Made by a program: the position numbers and the translations under genes. A stretch of 64,000 bases of DNA, from positions 40,919,198 to 40,983,197 of the forward strand of contig OY776119.1 in the NCBI GenBank assembly GCA_963675135.1, in the 5' to 3' direction. Within the stretch, counting starts at the first letter, position 1; each line of letters opens with the position of its first letter. Origin of the DNA: Galeopsis tetrahit. Lineage: Eukaryota; Streptophyta; Magnoliopsida; Lamiales; Lamiaceae. Shown here piece by piece: positions 41,829-51,783 of the stretch. Below the pieces are notes generated by a model. It did not search any database. It saw only the letters and a list, made by a program, of their open reading frames with translations, and had not been told where the DNA came from.

Positions 41829-42680
41829 ATGATATCTACACTCTACATCTTCTTCTTAACATTAATTACTCTCTTCTCCTACTCACCTTCTGTGACCTCC
41901 CAGCCGATGTACGATGTCTATCCATTGGCAAACCTCTCTACTTTATGGATCAATAATCCCACTCTTGACAAAATCATTCTTCGCAGAAGAAGTAGTTTCG
42001 GCTCTGATTACGCTTGCGCTTTCTACAACACTGGGGATGGTAAGGATTCTCATCTCTTTGCTATACTCATTCTCCCAACAGACAACAAAGCTTACGATTC
42101 TGTAACGATCAATGCAAGGGTTGTGTGGTCTGCATACAGGAACATGAACATTTCTGTAACAATCAATGCAGAGTTGGAGCTCACAGATGGAGGTGATTTA
42201 GTCCTCCGAGATGGAGATGGCGCATTGGCGTGGTCTACCAACACTTCTGGAAAGGGTGTCGTAGGCCTAAATTTGACATAAACGGGAAACCTTGTTCTGT
42301 TTGCTGCAAACGGCTCCGTTGTCTGGCAGTCTTTTGATCATCCAACTGACTGCTTGGTTCCAGAGCAGATCCTTGTATCTGGTACGAATCTCACATCGAA
42401 TGTATCTGGAAATTCATATACTTTGTTAATGGAGGAACGAGGCTTAGTAGCTTCTATAGAATTGGATTCTCCCCAGATATACTACCAGAAAGTTTCTTCT
42501 TATGTTAAGAGGAATAAAGAAGCTAATTATGCCAAGTTTCAAAATGGAAGTCTTGAGTTGTATATAAATCGAATTAAAGAGCAAAATTCAGACATAATTG
42601 TACGTATTCTTCAAGCTATCTCAGCTCAGTATATGAAACTTGAGCCTGATGGGCATCTAAAAGTTTTTCAGTGGGCATCT
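41829..42680 (+). pseudogene. SD2-5-like G-type lectin receptor kinase, copy 2: extracellular part
   Basis: Signal peptide MISTLYIFFLTLITLFSYSP, then the lectin domain (FGSDYACAFYNTGDG, ARVVWSAYRNMNISV, LVLRDGDGALAWSTNTSGKG). A TAA at 42279-42281 replaces the Glu codon of copy 1 (LTETG). The frame continues NLVLFAANGSVVWQSFDHPT, LLMEERGLVASIELDSPQIY, then SAQYMKLEPDGHLKVFQW. It ends at about 42680, where the last bases of a Copia LTR and a primer-binding site follow. Its kinase domain is found at 49371-50434 beyond two retrotransposons. The gene is dead. Confidence 0.85.
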
Positions 42681-45600
42681 CATACCTATTCTCACATGGT
42701 ATTAGTCAAACTCACCTAAACCCTAGTCGTCACTCATAGCCTCACGCTAAATTCTTCCTCCCCCTCTCCTTTCACCGTCGTCGCCCGTTCCTCCCCTTCC
42801 GGCGCCATGGCGGACTCCTCCTCACTTCCCCTTAACACTCTCGTTCACATGCTTACCGTGAAACTTTCTGCGTCAAACTATCTTTGTTTGGTGTAATCAG
42901 ATCGTTCCTGTTCTCACCAGCCACGATCTATTCTCCCACGTTGATGGTTCTTACCCGGAACCGCCCAAAACCGGCAAGTCCGATGGCAAGGATGTCCCAA
43001 ACCCGGAATATACTGCCTGGTTTGCGTTGGATCAGAAGATTCTAAGCCTTATTCTCTCTTCTCTCTCTAAAGACACCATGGTTGAAGTCATCGGCCTGAC
43101 CTCATCTCGATCTGTCTAGACAGCCATCTAGGAGGCCTTTAGTCATTCCTCTGCCTCTCGCCTCAACCAGTTACGTTGATGAATATAGCAAGAAGTTTCA
43201 ACTTCTCTGTGACTAGTTGGCCTCTATTGGTCGCCCTGTAGATGCCGTTGATAAGAGTCATTGGTTCTTAAACGGTCTCGGCCCTCAGTTTCTTAGTTCC
43301 TTTGACACCCGTATGTCTATGACCCCGATGCCTCTTTTTCGCGATCTAGTTCATCAGGCTGTTAGTTTTGACCTTATGCAGCGTTCCATGGACGCCCCAA
43401 CCGCTCATGTTCCTGCTTTGCTACTGATCGGCGCTCTGGCTCCTCGCAGCCCTGATCTTTCTCTCATGCTCGCACCTCTGGTCATGGTGGTCGCCCACCT
43501 GCTACCTCCGGTGATCGCCCTTCCCCTGCCCAGCAAGGCGCTCGGGGCAAACGGTCTTTCACTCCTACTTGCCAGATTTGTCGCCAACCGAGCCACTATG
43601 CTAGTCGCTGTCCCGAGAGATATGCTCGCTCGTCTCAGCCCTCTGTCAACCTTGCTCAGGCCTTCGAGTCACGGTGCTCGGTTGCTCCCTCCCCTAGTTC
43701 AGATTGGTTTCTTGACACCGATGCCTCTCCCACATGACTCCGGATTCCACTGCTATGGATGATCTCGCACCTTATAATGGTAATGATCATGTTATTGTCG
43801 CGAACGGTACTTTTATTCCCATTACTCACACTGGTTCTTATCGTGCTCATGATAAATTTCGCTTATTGGATGTTCTGGTTGTTCCCCATCTCACTAAAAA
43901 TTTATTATCCATATGCAAACTGACTTCAAATTATCCTATCGACGTTGTTTTCTCTGATCGTTCGTTTGTGGTTCAGAACCGAGTAACCAAGGAACCTCTA
44001 GCTCGCGGCAGGCGTAGTCGCGGTCTTTACATTCTGGAGCATGGTCGCCCAGCCCTGGTCACCGCGTTTCACACTGCTGCTCGGTGTGCTTCGTTTGAGC
44101 TTGGGCACCATAGATTAGGACATACTTCTATTTCAGTTGTTAATTTGTTGAAACACTTGGGTCACTTGGATGTTACTTTTGTTTTGCCTAAACCTTCTCT
44201 ATGTACTCCTTGTCAACTGGCAAAGAGCAAACATTTGTCTTTTACTTTGAATAAAAAGCGAGCATCCCGTGTTTTGGATCTTATTCATTGTGATTTATGG
44301 GGGCCTGCCCCGGTGTGTTCTAATGATAGTTATCGTTATTATGCTATATTTATTGATGACTTTTCTTGCTTCATGTGGTTGTACCATTTGCGTGCTAAGT
44401 CTGATTTTTTTGGTGTTTTGGTCGCCTTCCATACCTTTGCGTGTAATCAGTTCTCTGTCTCCATGAAAGCATTTCAAAGTAATGATGGCACGGAGTTTGT
44501 TAACAGCAGAGTTCGGGATTTCTTTTCAGCTTAAGGTATTCACCATAGATTGTCATGTCCCTACACTCCTCAACAGAATGGTCGTGCGGAGCGTAAACAT
44601 AGATATATCACTGAAACTGGATTGTCTCTCATGCTTCACTCCAGTGTTCCCTCTCATTTTTGGGTTGATGCATTTGCCAATGCAGCTTATATTATAAACT
44701 GTTTGCCTACGCCTGTACTTGATGACAAGTCTCCATATGAATTGCTCTTTCATACACCTCCTATTTATGACAATTTCAAAACCTTTGGTTGTCGTGTTTT
44801 TCCGTACCTTCGGGATTACTCTCCTCACAAGTTGGCTCTTCGCAGTGTTCCTTGCATCTTCTTAGGTTACAGTTCTTCTCATAAAGGGTTTCGGTGTTAC
44901 GATCCGGTCGCTTCCTGCTTCTATACTACTAGACATGCTCAATTTGATGAGTCATTGTTCCCTTTCTCCAATAAGGGCTCCTCGGCAGTTTCTCGGTCTC
45001 TTGATTACAGCTCGTTTCTGGTTCCGGAGTCTCCTTCTCCCAGTCCAGTTCCTTGCCCTAAACCTGTTGCTCGCCATACTCCTGCTCGCACCGAGCCTTG
45101 CTCTCTCTGCCCACACCCCTCAAAGGCTATTTTAGATCTGGCTCCTCGACATATGCCTTCTCGCCCACTCGAGGTCCCGCCTATCGAGCGACCTCCTGCT
45201 CGTCCCGCCTTGCCTCCGGCCGAGCACCAGCGTGCCGACCTGCCCTCCGCTCCCCGATCCACCCATCCGATGGTTGCTCGGTCTGGCATCTTCAAGCCTC
45301 GCTATGTGGCTGACATTGCGACCATAGGCTTGTTATCTGCTCTCGTTGTCTCTATTGAACCAAAGGGGTTCAAGTCCACTTTGAAGCTTCCTCACTGGAC
45401 GGCGGCTATGTGCTCGGAGTTTGACGCTCTCCACGCGAACGAAACTTGGGATATGGTTCCTCGCCCGCCGAGCACAAACATAGTTGGTTCCAAATCGGTT
45501 TTTCGGACAAAGTTTCACATTGATGGTTCAGTTGATCGCTACAAGGCTCGCCTAGTCGCCCAGGGTTTCTCTCAAATTCCTGGCTTCAACTTTTCCCACA

Positions 45601-46440
45601 CTTTCAGCCCGGTCGTCAAGGTCGCCATTGTTCGCATTGTGCTCTCTCTCGCTGTTTGAAATGGATGGCCCCTACATCAATTGGATGTCAATAATGCCTT
45701 CTTGCACGATGTTCTGACCAAACCAGGCTTCATGTCTCAACCTCCGGGTTTTATTGATCCTCATTTTCCGGATAATGTATGTCGACTCAAGAAGGCTCTC
45801 TATGGGCTCCGTTAGGTGCCTCGGGCGTGGTTTGTTCGGTTTAGTTCCTTCCTCGCTTCTCTTGGTTTTCACTGCAGCCGAGTTGATACCTCCCTGTTCT
45901 ACTTCACTTGCAAGGGGGTCACTCTATATCTTCTTCTTTATGTCGATGACATCATTGACGAGCAATGACCCTATCTTCCTTAAGCGTTTCATTGCCCGCA
46001 TCTATGTAGAGTTTCGGATCAAATATTTGGGCGAGCTCAATTACTTCCTCGGCCTCGAGGTGTCTCGCTCCTCGGACACTTTGTTTCTTGGTCAAGCCAT
46101 GTACGCCCATTACATCCTCGCTCGGGCCGACCTCTTGGAGTCCAAGCCAGTCTCTACCCCTCTGGTCGCTGGTTCCTCGCATCTCAGCACAGGTGCACCC
46201 TTCCATGACCCCACCTTATACTTGTCCCTGGTTAGCGCCCTGCAGTATCTCACCATCACTCGTTCGGAACTTTCCTATGCTGTCAATCACGTCAGTCAGT
46301 TTCTTCACTCTCCCACGGTGGATCACTTCGCCGTTGTCAAGCGTATTCTTCGCTATGTTCAAGGTCCCTTCAATTTCGGTCTCACTTTCACTCGTGGTTC
46401 CGATCCCTCTCTTATCGGCTACTTGAATGCTGATTGGCGG
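42681..46440 (+). mobile_element. Copia element inserted in kinase copy 2, truncated at both ends
   Basis: The junction starts with the last LTR bases (CATACCTATTCTCACA, as at 40899), then TGGTATTAGT, a primer-binding site related to TGGTATCAGA. Gag begins near ATGGCGGACTCC (42807) and is full of stops. A Gag frame at 43217-43430 reads DKSHWFLNGLGPQFLSSF. Integrase follows (HHRLGHTSISVVNLLKH, IHCDLWGPAPV, GTEFVNSRVRDFF, TPQQNGRAERKHRYI). RT is at 45380-45960 (GSKSVFRTKF, RYKARLVAQGFSQIPGFNFS, YVDDII) and RNase H starts (SAL..VNHVSQFLHSPTVDH). The element stops at about 46440 within SLIGYLNADW. Large frames remain open (44550-45659), but stops at 44532, 45657 and 45813 inactivate it. Confidence 0.9.
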
Positions 46441-46508
46441 AAAGCTTTATGGAGATGAAAGAAGGGCACCCTGAATATGGTTTTTTTGAAGTCACTTCAT
46501 TTTCCTAT

Positions 46509-47452
46509 TGTAAACACAAATTTCGTGAAATAAATATTTAAACGCGAAAATGCGAAACAATGTATTTAATTTCGGATTAAACCGATAAATATTGTGGGTT
46601 ACAATCTCTAATTTGCTCCTCTGATTCTCTCTTCTTGAACTTCACTTGAACTTCTTGAGCTTTTGGAGTTGGATCCGCAGCCGAATCCTATCCGATCTTG
46701 AATTTGGGATTTTTGTAACTTAATCCAAGGGCTTGACGCCGTATTTTGGATTAAACGTTGAATTTAGAGACTTTTGAGACGAACGTCGTTGAAGATCGTC
46801 TTGAACTTGGGACTTTGTAACGTTAATCCAAGGGCTTGACGCCGTATTTTGGATTAAACGTCGATTTTTGGGACTTATCGGGACTTATCGAGACTTTTCC
46901 GGGACGAACGCCGTTGAAGATCCACGAAGCACCTCCTCCTTGAAGAAACGCCGAATTGAGGGGCTTAGCACCTTAATCTCTACCCGAACGCTGCTTCTCA
47001 CCGCTTTGCACGAAGAACGCCTTTGAAGCTCCTCCGACTGCTAAAGAACACTCTAAAATCTTTGAGAGAATTTTTAGAGTCTTGAATGCTTCTTACTTCT
47101 TGATGTGAAATGAATGAAATGAGGTCTCTATTTATTTATAGGTGTAGAACCTAGGGCTTTTATGGGTCAAATTTGATGGGCTGGAGATATTTGTGCTAAG
47201 TAGTTAGGACTTAGTCAATCTAATTATCTACAACTTGGTGTTGGGCTGAATTGCTTGATGGGCTCAAAAAACAGATTTGGACCCGATTTGATTTATTGGA
47301 CTTTAGAGGCCCGTCTTGATTTATTGGACTTCAGAGGCCCGATTTGAATTTGTTGGACTTTAGAGGCCCGACTTGATTTGTTGGGCTTTAGAGGCCCGAC
47401 TGGATTTGTTGGGCTTTGGAGGCCCAAATTAATTTAATTTTGCTTGTCTACA
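46509..47452 (-). repeat. 3' LTR of the Gypsy element
   Basis: 944 bases bounded by TGTAAAC and GTCTACA (inverted ends). It contains repeated GGACTTTAGAGGCCCGAYTT units near the right end. Those units recur in the truncated partner at 49251-49370. Confidence 0.75.
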
Positions 47453-47660
47453 AATCGCCCCCTCGTATTTCGTTCACGAGAACGTTTATCTTTGATGTGG
47501 ACGAATTGTGAATTACTTTCAAATGATTTCCCACATGCGGGCCAGGAGTGACTATTCTTTAACTACTTTTGACCACTTAAAATGCCTTTAGTGGAGTAAG
47601 TTAACAGTTTAACCACATGTATTTACCTTTGGTGGTTGTCGTACACAGTTTATACTCATG
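47453..47660 (-). promoter_or_regulatory. Polypurine tract and adjoining non-coding DNA of the Gypsy element
   Basis: On the minus strand CGAAATACGAGGGGGCGATT abuts the LTR start TGTAGAC. This is the plus-strand priming site. Confidence 0.65.
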
Positions 47661-47666
47661 CAGACC

Positions 47667-47995
47667 AGGAGTAAAGAGCAGTTTAGACTCATGCATTATG
47701 GAGCAACAAGCAGTTTAAGCTCATGCGTTCTTGGAGCAACAAGCAGTTTAGGCTCGTGCGTTTATGGAGCAACAAACAGTTTAAACTCGTGCATCATGGA
47801 GCAACAAACAGTTTAGACTCGTGCGTTCTTGGAGTAACAAGCAGTTTAGGCTCGTGCATTTATGGAGCAATAAGTAGTTTAGGCTCGTGCATCATGGAGC
47901 AACAAACAATTTAGACTCGTGCGTTCTTGGAGTAACAAGCAGTTTAGGCTCGTGCATCATGGAGCAACAAGCACTTTAGGCTCGTGCGTTTATGG
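47667..47995. repeat. 32-33-base tandem repeat, about ten copies
   Basis: Units like GGAGCAACAAGCAGTTTAGG followed by CTCGTGCGTTTAT recur about ten times, with length 32 or 33 and two alternating 3' ends (GCGTTCTT or GCATCAT). They lie between the gag remnant and the polypurine tract. The units are contiguous with no unique spacers. Confidence 0.9.
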
Positions 47996-49344
47996 CGCAT
48001 ACTTATTTTCTTTATGCGTAGTAGCGTTTCAAAAACTTCCTGTTCATGGGACCAATGTATACGCCGCGCGTCTTCAGAAATCAATTTGTATGCGCCATTT
48101 GCATAAACTTCCTTAATTTGATTGTCTTCAACTGTGACGTGATTCGCCGTTGTTTCATTTTCTTCTAGCAAGATCTTCCCTTCTTTGGCTAGCCGCATAA
48201 TTTTCTCTTTAAGTATAAAATAGTCTTGGGTTGGATGTCCTACCAATCGATGGTACTTGCAATATTTGGGGTCGTCCGTTCACCCAGCCTCATCGAGTTG
48301 TTTCATTTGTGGTAGTTCAATGAGATCATTCTTGATCAAGTCATCGAAAATTTCGGGGATGTCTGAGTCTAGAAATATATATTGCTTTCCTTGCAACTCC
48401 TTCAAACTCGTTTTCCTTTGCCCCCACTCTTGAGATAGCGGCCCTTCAAATCCACTTGTAGACATGCTCAACTCCATGTCATGAGCCTTAGTAGCCACAT
48501 CCTCGAATGATCTTGGTCGAATTGCTTGAAGGATATATCGAAGACCCCACTGCATTCCTTGGATGCACATCTCGATAGCTGAAGCTTCAGTCAATCTATC
48601 CTTGCAATTTAGACTTAGATTTCTCCATCGATTTATGTAATCGATCACCGGCTCTTCCTTTGATTAACAAGTGTTCGTCAATTCAAGCATGTTAACCGTT
48701 CTACGAGTGCTGTAAAATCGATTGAGAAATTCTTGTTCCATTTGCACCCAACTGTCTATCGAACTGGCCTCCAAATCAATATACCAATCAAATGCATTTC
48801 CCTTTAAAGAGCGCACGAATTGCTTCACCAAATGATCTCCATACGTGCCGGCATTGTTGCAGGTCTCCACGAAGTGAGCAATATGTTGCTTTGGATTACC
48901 CTTGCCATCGAACTGCTACAACTTTGGAGGTTGATAACCAGCTGGCATTTTCAAACTGTCAATCCTCTTCGTGTAAGGCTTGATGTAGGTGAATGAAGAC
49001 TTAGGACTTTCCTCGAACTTATCTTTGATCGCCCCGAATATGATTTCTTTTAGCCGGTCAACGGGTACCAAACCATTAGGGGAAACTTGTAACTCCTTAA
49101 GAGTTGGGTCAATTTCCACCTGTTGACGTTCACTAGACATCTCCACATCATGCCCCTCGACTCGCTTTTCTTTTGCTCGACTTGACTCCCCTTTGTCTGC
49201 ATTTCTCATCAGCGTAGCAATCTGAGCATCCTGTTCTTGGACATGTTTCAGAGGTCCGATTTGAATTTGTTGGACTTTAGAGACCCGACTTGATTTATTG
49301 GGCTTTAGAGGCCTGATTGGATTTGTTGGGCTTTGGAGGCCCAA
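47944..49344 (-). pseudogene. Gypsy gag remnant
   Basis: The minus-strand frames are broken by stops near 48914, 48662 and 48279. They read AGYQPPKL then FDGKGNPKQHIAHFVETCNN, LVKQFVRSLKGNAFDWYIDL, WVQMEQEFLNRFYSTRRTVN and VIDYINRWRNLSLNCKDRL, the Retrotrans_gag pattern. A His/Cys-type motif KYCKYHRLVGHPTQDYFILK follows, as in Tat/Athila-type Gag proteins. No protease or RT follows. In intact elements this protein forms the particle shell. Confidence 0.85.
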
Positions 49345-49370
49345 ATTAATTTAATTTTACTTGTCTTACA

Positions 49371-50434
49371 CCTGTACATGTACAGGAGGAGAAGACGAAA
49401 AAGTGAAGAAGTCGAGGATGACTATCTAGATCGTGTACCTGGCATGCCCACCAGGTTTTCTTTCCAAGAGTTAACAACTGCGACAAACAACTTCAACATG
49501 AAACTTGGTGAAGGAGGATTTGGTTCTGTTTTCGAAGGGTCCTTTCATGATGGCACAAGAATCGCAGTGAAGCTCCTGGATGAAGTCGGTCACGTTAAGA
49601 AATCTTTTCTAGCAGAGGTTGAAAGTATTGGCAGCATTCACCATATCAACTTAGTAAGACTCATTGGCTTTTGTGCAGAAAAATCTCACAGGCTATTGGT
49701 TTACGAGTATGTCTGCAATGGGTCTCTAGACAGATGGATCTACTGCAGAAACCACGAGTCGAACCTCAACTGGAACTGCAGAAGAAAGATCATCCTAGAC
49801 GTAGCCAGCCAAGGGATTATCCTATCTTCATGAAGATTGCAGGCAAAAGATCATCCACCTCGACATCAAGCCTCAGAACATACTTCTGGACGAACATTTC
49901 AACGCAAAACTTGCTGATTTCGGACTTTCTAAACTCATTGATAGGGATCAAAGTCAAGTAGTAACAACTATGAGAGGCACTCCTGGCTATCTGGCTCGCG
50001 AATGGCTTAGTGCAGTTATTACGGAGAAAGTAGATGTGTATAGCTTTGGAGTTGTGATTCTTGAAATAGTGTCTGGTAGGAAGATTTTTGAGCCTTCTAG
50101 GCCAGAGGAGGAAAGATATTTACTGAACTATTTCAAGGAAAGAGCTGAGCAAGGAGAGTGGCTAGATCTTGTGGACAAATGTTGTCTGAATGTGGAGTCG
50201 AATGCAGTAGAAATCGAGAAAATGTTGAAAGTTTCAGCTTGGTGTCTGCAAAGTGGTCATGAGAAGAGGCCTTCTATGTCCGTGGTGATCATGGTTCTGG
50301 AGGGTGTTGTAGATATCGAGATAGACATTGATTTCAATTTCTCGATTCCGCAGTTTCTGAATAGCAGAATCCCACAAGGTAGTTCCCCTGTTACTACTTC
50401 TTTACTTCCATCACTTCTATCAGGACCGCGATGA
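49371..50434 (+). pseudogene. SD2-5-like kinase domain, separated from its lectin domain
   Basis: The sequence after the Gypsy insertion reads YRRRRRKSEEVEDDYLDRVP (juxtamembrane), then FSFQELTTATNNF, the glycine loop LGEGGFGSVFEG, Lys in TRIAVKLLDE and the hinge LVYEYVCNGSLDRWIY. One extra base at about 49811-49815 shifts the frame. The catalytic IIHLDIKPQNILLD and LADFGLSKLID lie in a different frame, which resumes with GTPGYLAREWLS, VDVYSFGVVILEIVSGRK and the C-lobe to a TGA at 50434. The HRD motif reads HLD, as in many SD2-type kinases. It is the 3' part of the gene at 41829-42680. With the nonsense codon, the insertions and this frameshift the gene is dead. Confidence 0.85.
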
Positions 50435-51369
50435 AAATACAATTCTAGGATGAAATTATCCTCTCATCTTTAAGAATTATGCATGTTGATGTAAAAAGTT
50501 GTTGTACACATTATTTGCTTTTTGACCCAATAAATGCTTTTACCACAACTTTCTTCTCTCGTCCACCCCATAAGAACAGTCGTGTAGATACTACGTCAGA
50601 TTACAATTTCTTGATTCCACAGTATCTGATCAAAGTATATTCATCAATATATGCTGGTAAAAGTTATTTGATAACCAAACATGTCAATTCTTTTTCTGCT
50701 GCAAATGTTATTTTATCTATTATTCCAAATTGAAATTAGTATAGAAAGCTAAATGTGTACCATTTACTTGTTTATAGAGTTGTGTAATGACACATATGAA
50801 CTTGCATATTTCACCGTCTCCTTGAATTTCTCTGTTTTGAAATATACTTTAATCGTTCCCTTTTTAATTATCGACAACATAATCCTACTGATTCTGATAT
50901 TTGTCCAATTTACCAGCCAGTTGTCCTTGTATGTATATAAGAACATGGACTTGTTGAAAAAGGGAGAAGTATGGTAAAAATATCCAAAGTAATCTTGCGC
51001 TCTTCTTTCTCGCAACCCATTCCCATTAACATTTCACTCTTTGAGCTCTCTCAAATGTCAATTCTATCTGATGTGTTAAATGCATGAAGTGATTAATCAG
51101 ATCAGCTTGACTACCTGATAGATGAGTTGTTCAAATGAGTTGTTTTTTTAATAGAGTTTGGTTCAGTTGTTCAAGGTTCAGAAGACTTCGTCTTAGTCAA
51201 CTTAGTCAATTTTAGTTTACGGTTCGATTTTCGATTTTTTAGAATTGATTCTTTTTTTAATTATGATTCGATTTTCGGTTTTCACAAATGGAAAAACCAA
51301 AGATAACAGTTTTTCTGTTAGTAGTTACACTCAAACTCAATTTCAACTATATCAGAAGTGTAAATACAT
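50435..51369. other. No gene seen
   Basis: Intergenic sequence downstream of the kinase pseudogene. A TCAATTTTAGTTTACGGTTC / TTCGATTTTCGGTTTT region has low complexity. Nothing coding. Confidence 0.5.
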
Positions 51370-51572
51370 CATTATTTTTATGCCTCGGTATCCGGTCCAA
51401 GAACTCACTACTCCAGGGGACCAAACCCACCGTCCACTTGCGGAAGTCCTGTTTAAAGCCAGTGTATAGACTTGGTCCCTTAGAAATTGTTTGCACTTTA
51501 GGGTTTTGAATCTGAGGCCTAGAGAGGAGTACACTTCTAAGTAACAAATCTACACCACTAGACCAACTCCTT
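51370..51572 (-). mobile_element. Probable tRNA-derived SINE
   Basis: On the minus strand the 5' end reads GGAGTTGGTCTAGTGGTGTA (A-box type), and CAGATTCAAAACCCT about 45 bases later resembles a B box. The body ends GGACCGGATACCGAGGCATA and an A-rich tail. The motif CGGTATCCGGTCCAAG recurs at 40704-40719, where another fragment of this family may sit. No target duplication was resolved. Confidence 0.5.
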
Positions 51573-51783
51573 CATATTTTGATTCACAAAATGTTTATTT
51601 GTAATTAATTTCATATTTTGATGTTTATTTGGGTATCCCTTTAATGCTTCTTTATGAAGACGATTTTGGCATAGTGAATCAATCAAGTGTGATGCTTCTT
51701 TAATACAAGATACTATATTCCAATACATTTGGATAGAACTAGTAATTTTACAATGTAATATAACACTACTGTTACTTGCCTCT

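Larger units (their letters stand above)
46509..49370 (-). mobile_element. Gypsy LTR element with gag only, inserted between Copia and the kinase domain
   Basis: On the minus strand the 3' LTR is 47452-46509 (TGTAGACAAGCAAAATTAAA at one end; the plus strand starts TGTAAACACAAATTTCG). The polypurine tract GAGGGGGCGATT lies directly before it. The other LTR is reduced to 118 bases (49370-49251), nearly identical to 47452-47338. The flanks read CCTAT (46504-46508) and CCTGT (49371-49375), a five-base target duplication with one change. Between the LTRs is a degenerate gag and a 33-base repeat array; pol is absent. The remaining LTR promoter region contains TATTTATTTATAGG near 47130. Confidence 0.8.

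Noticed and set aside
47667..47995. CRISPR-like array
   Set aside because: The units are directly contiguous with no unique spacers, in a plant retroelement. It is a minisatellite.
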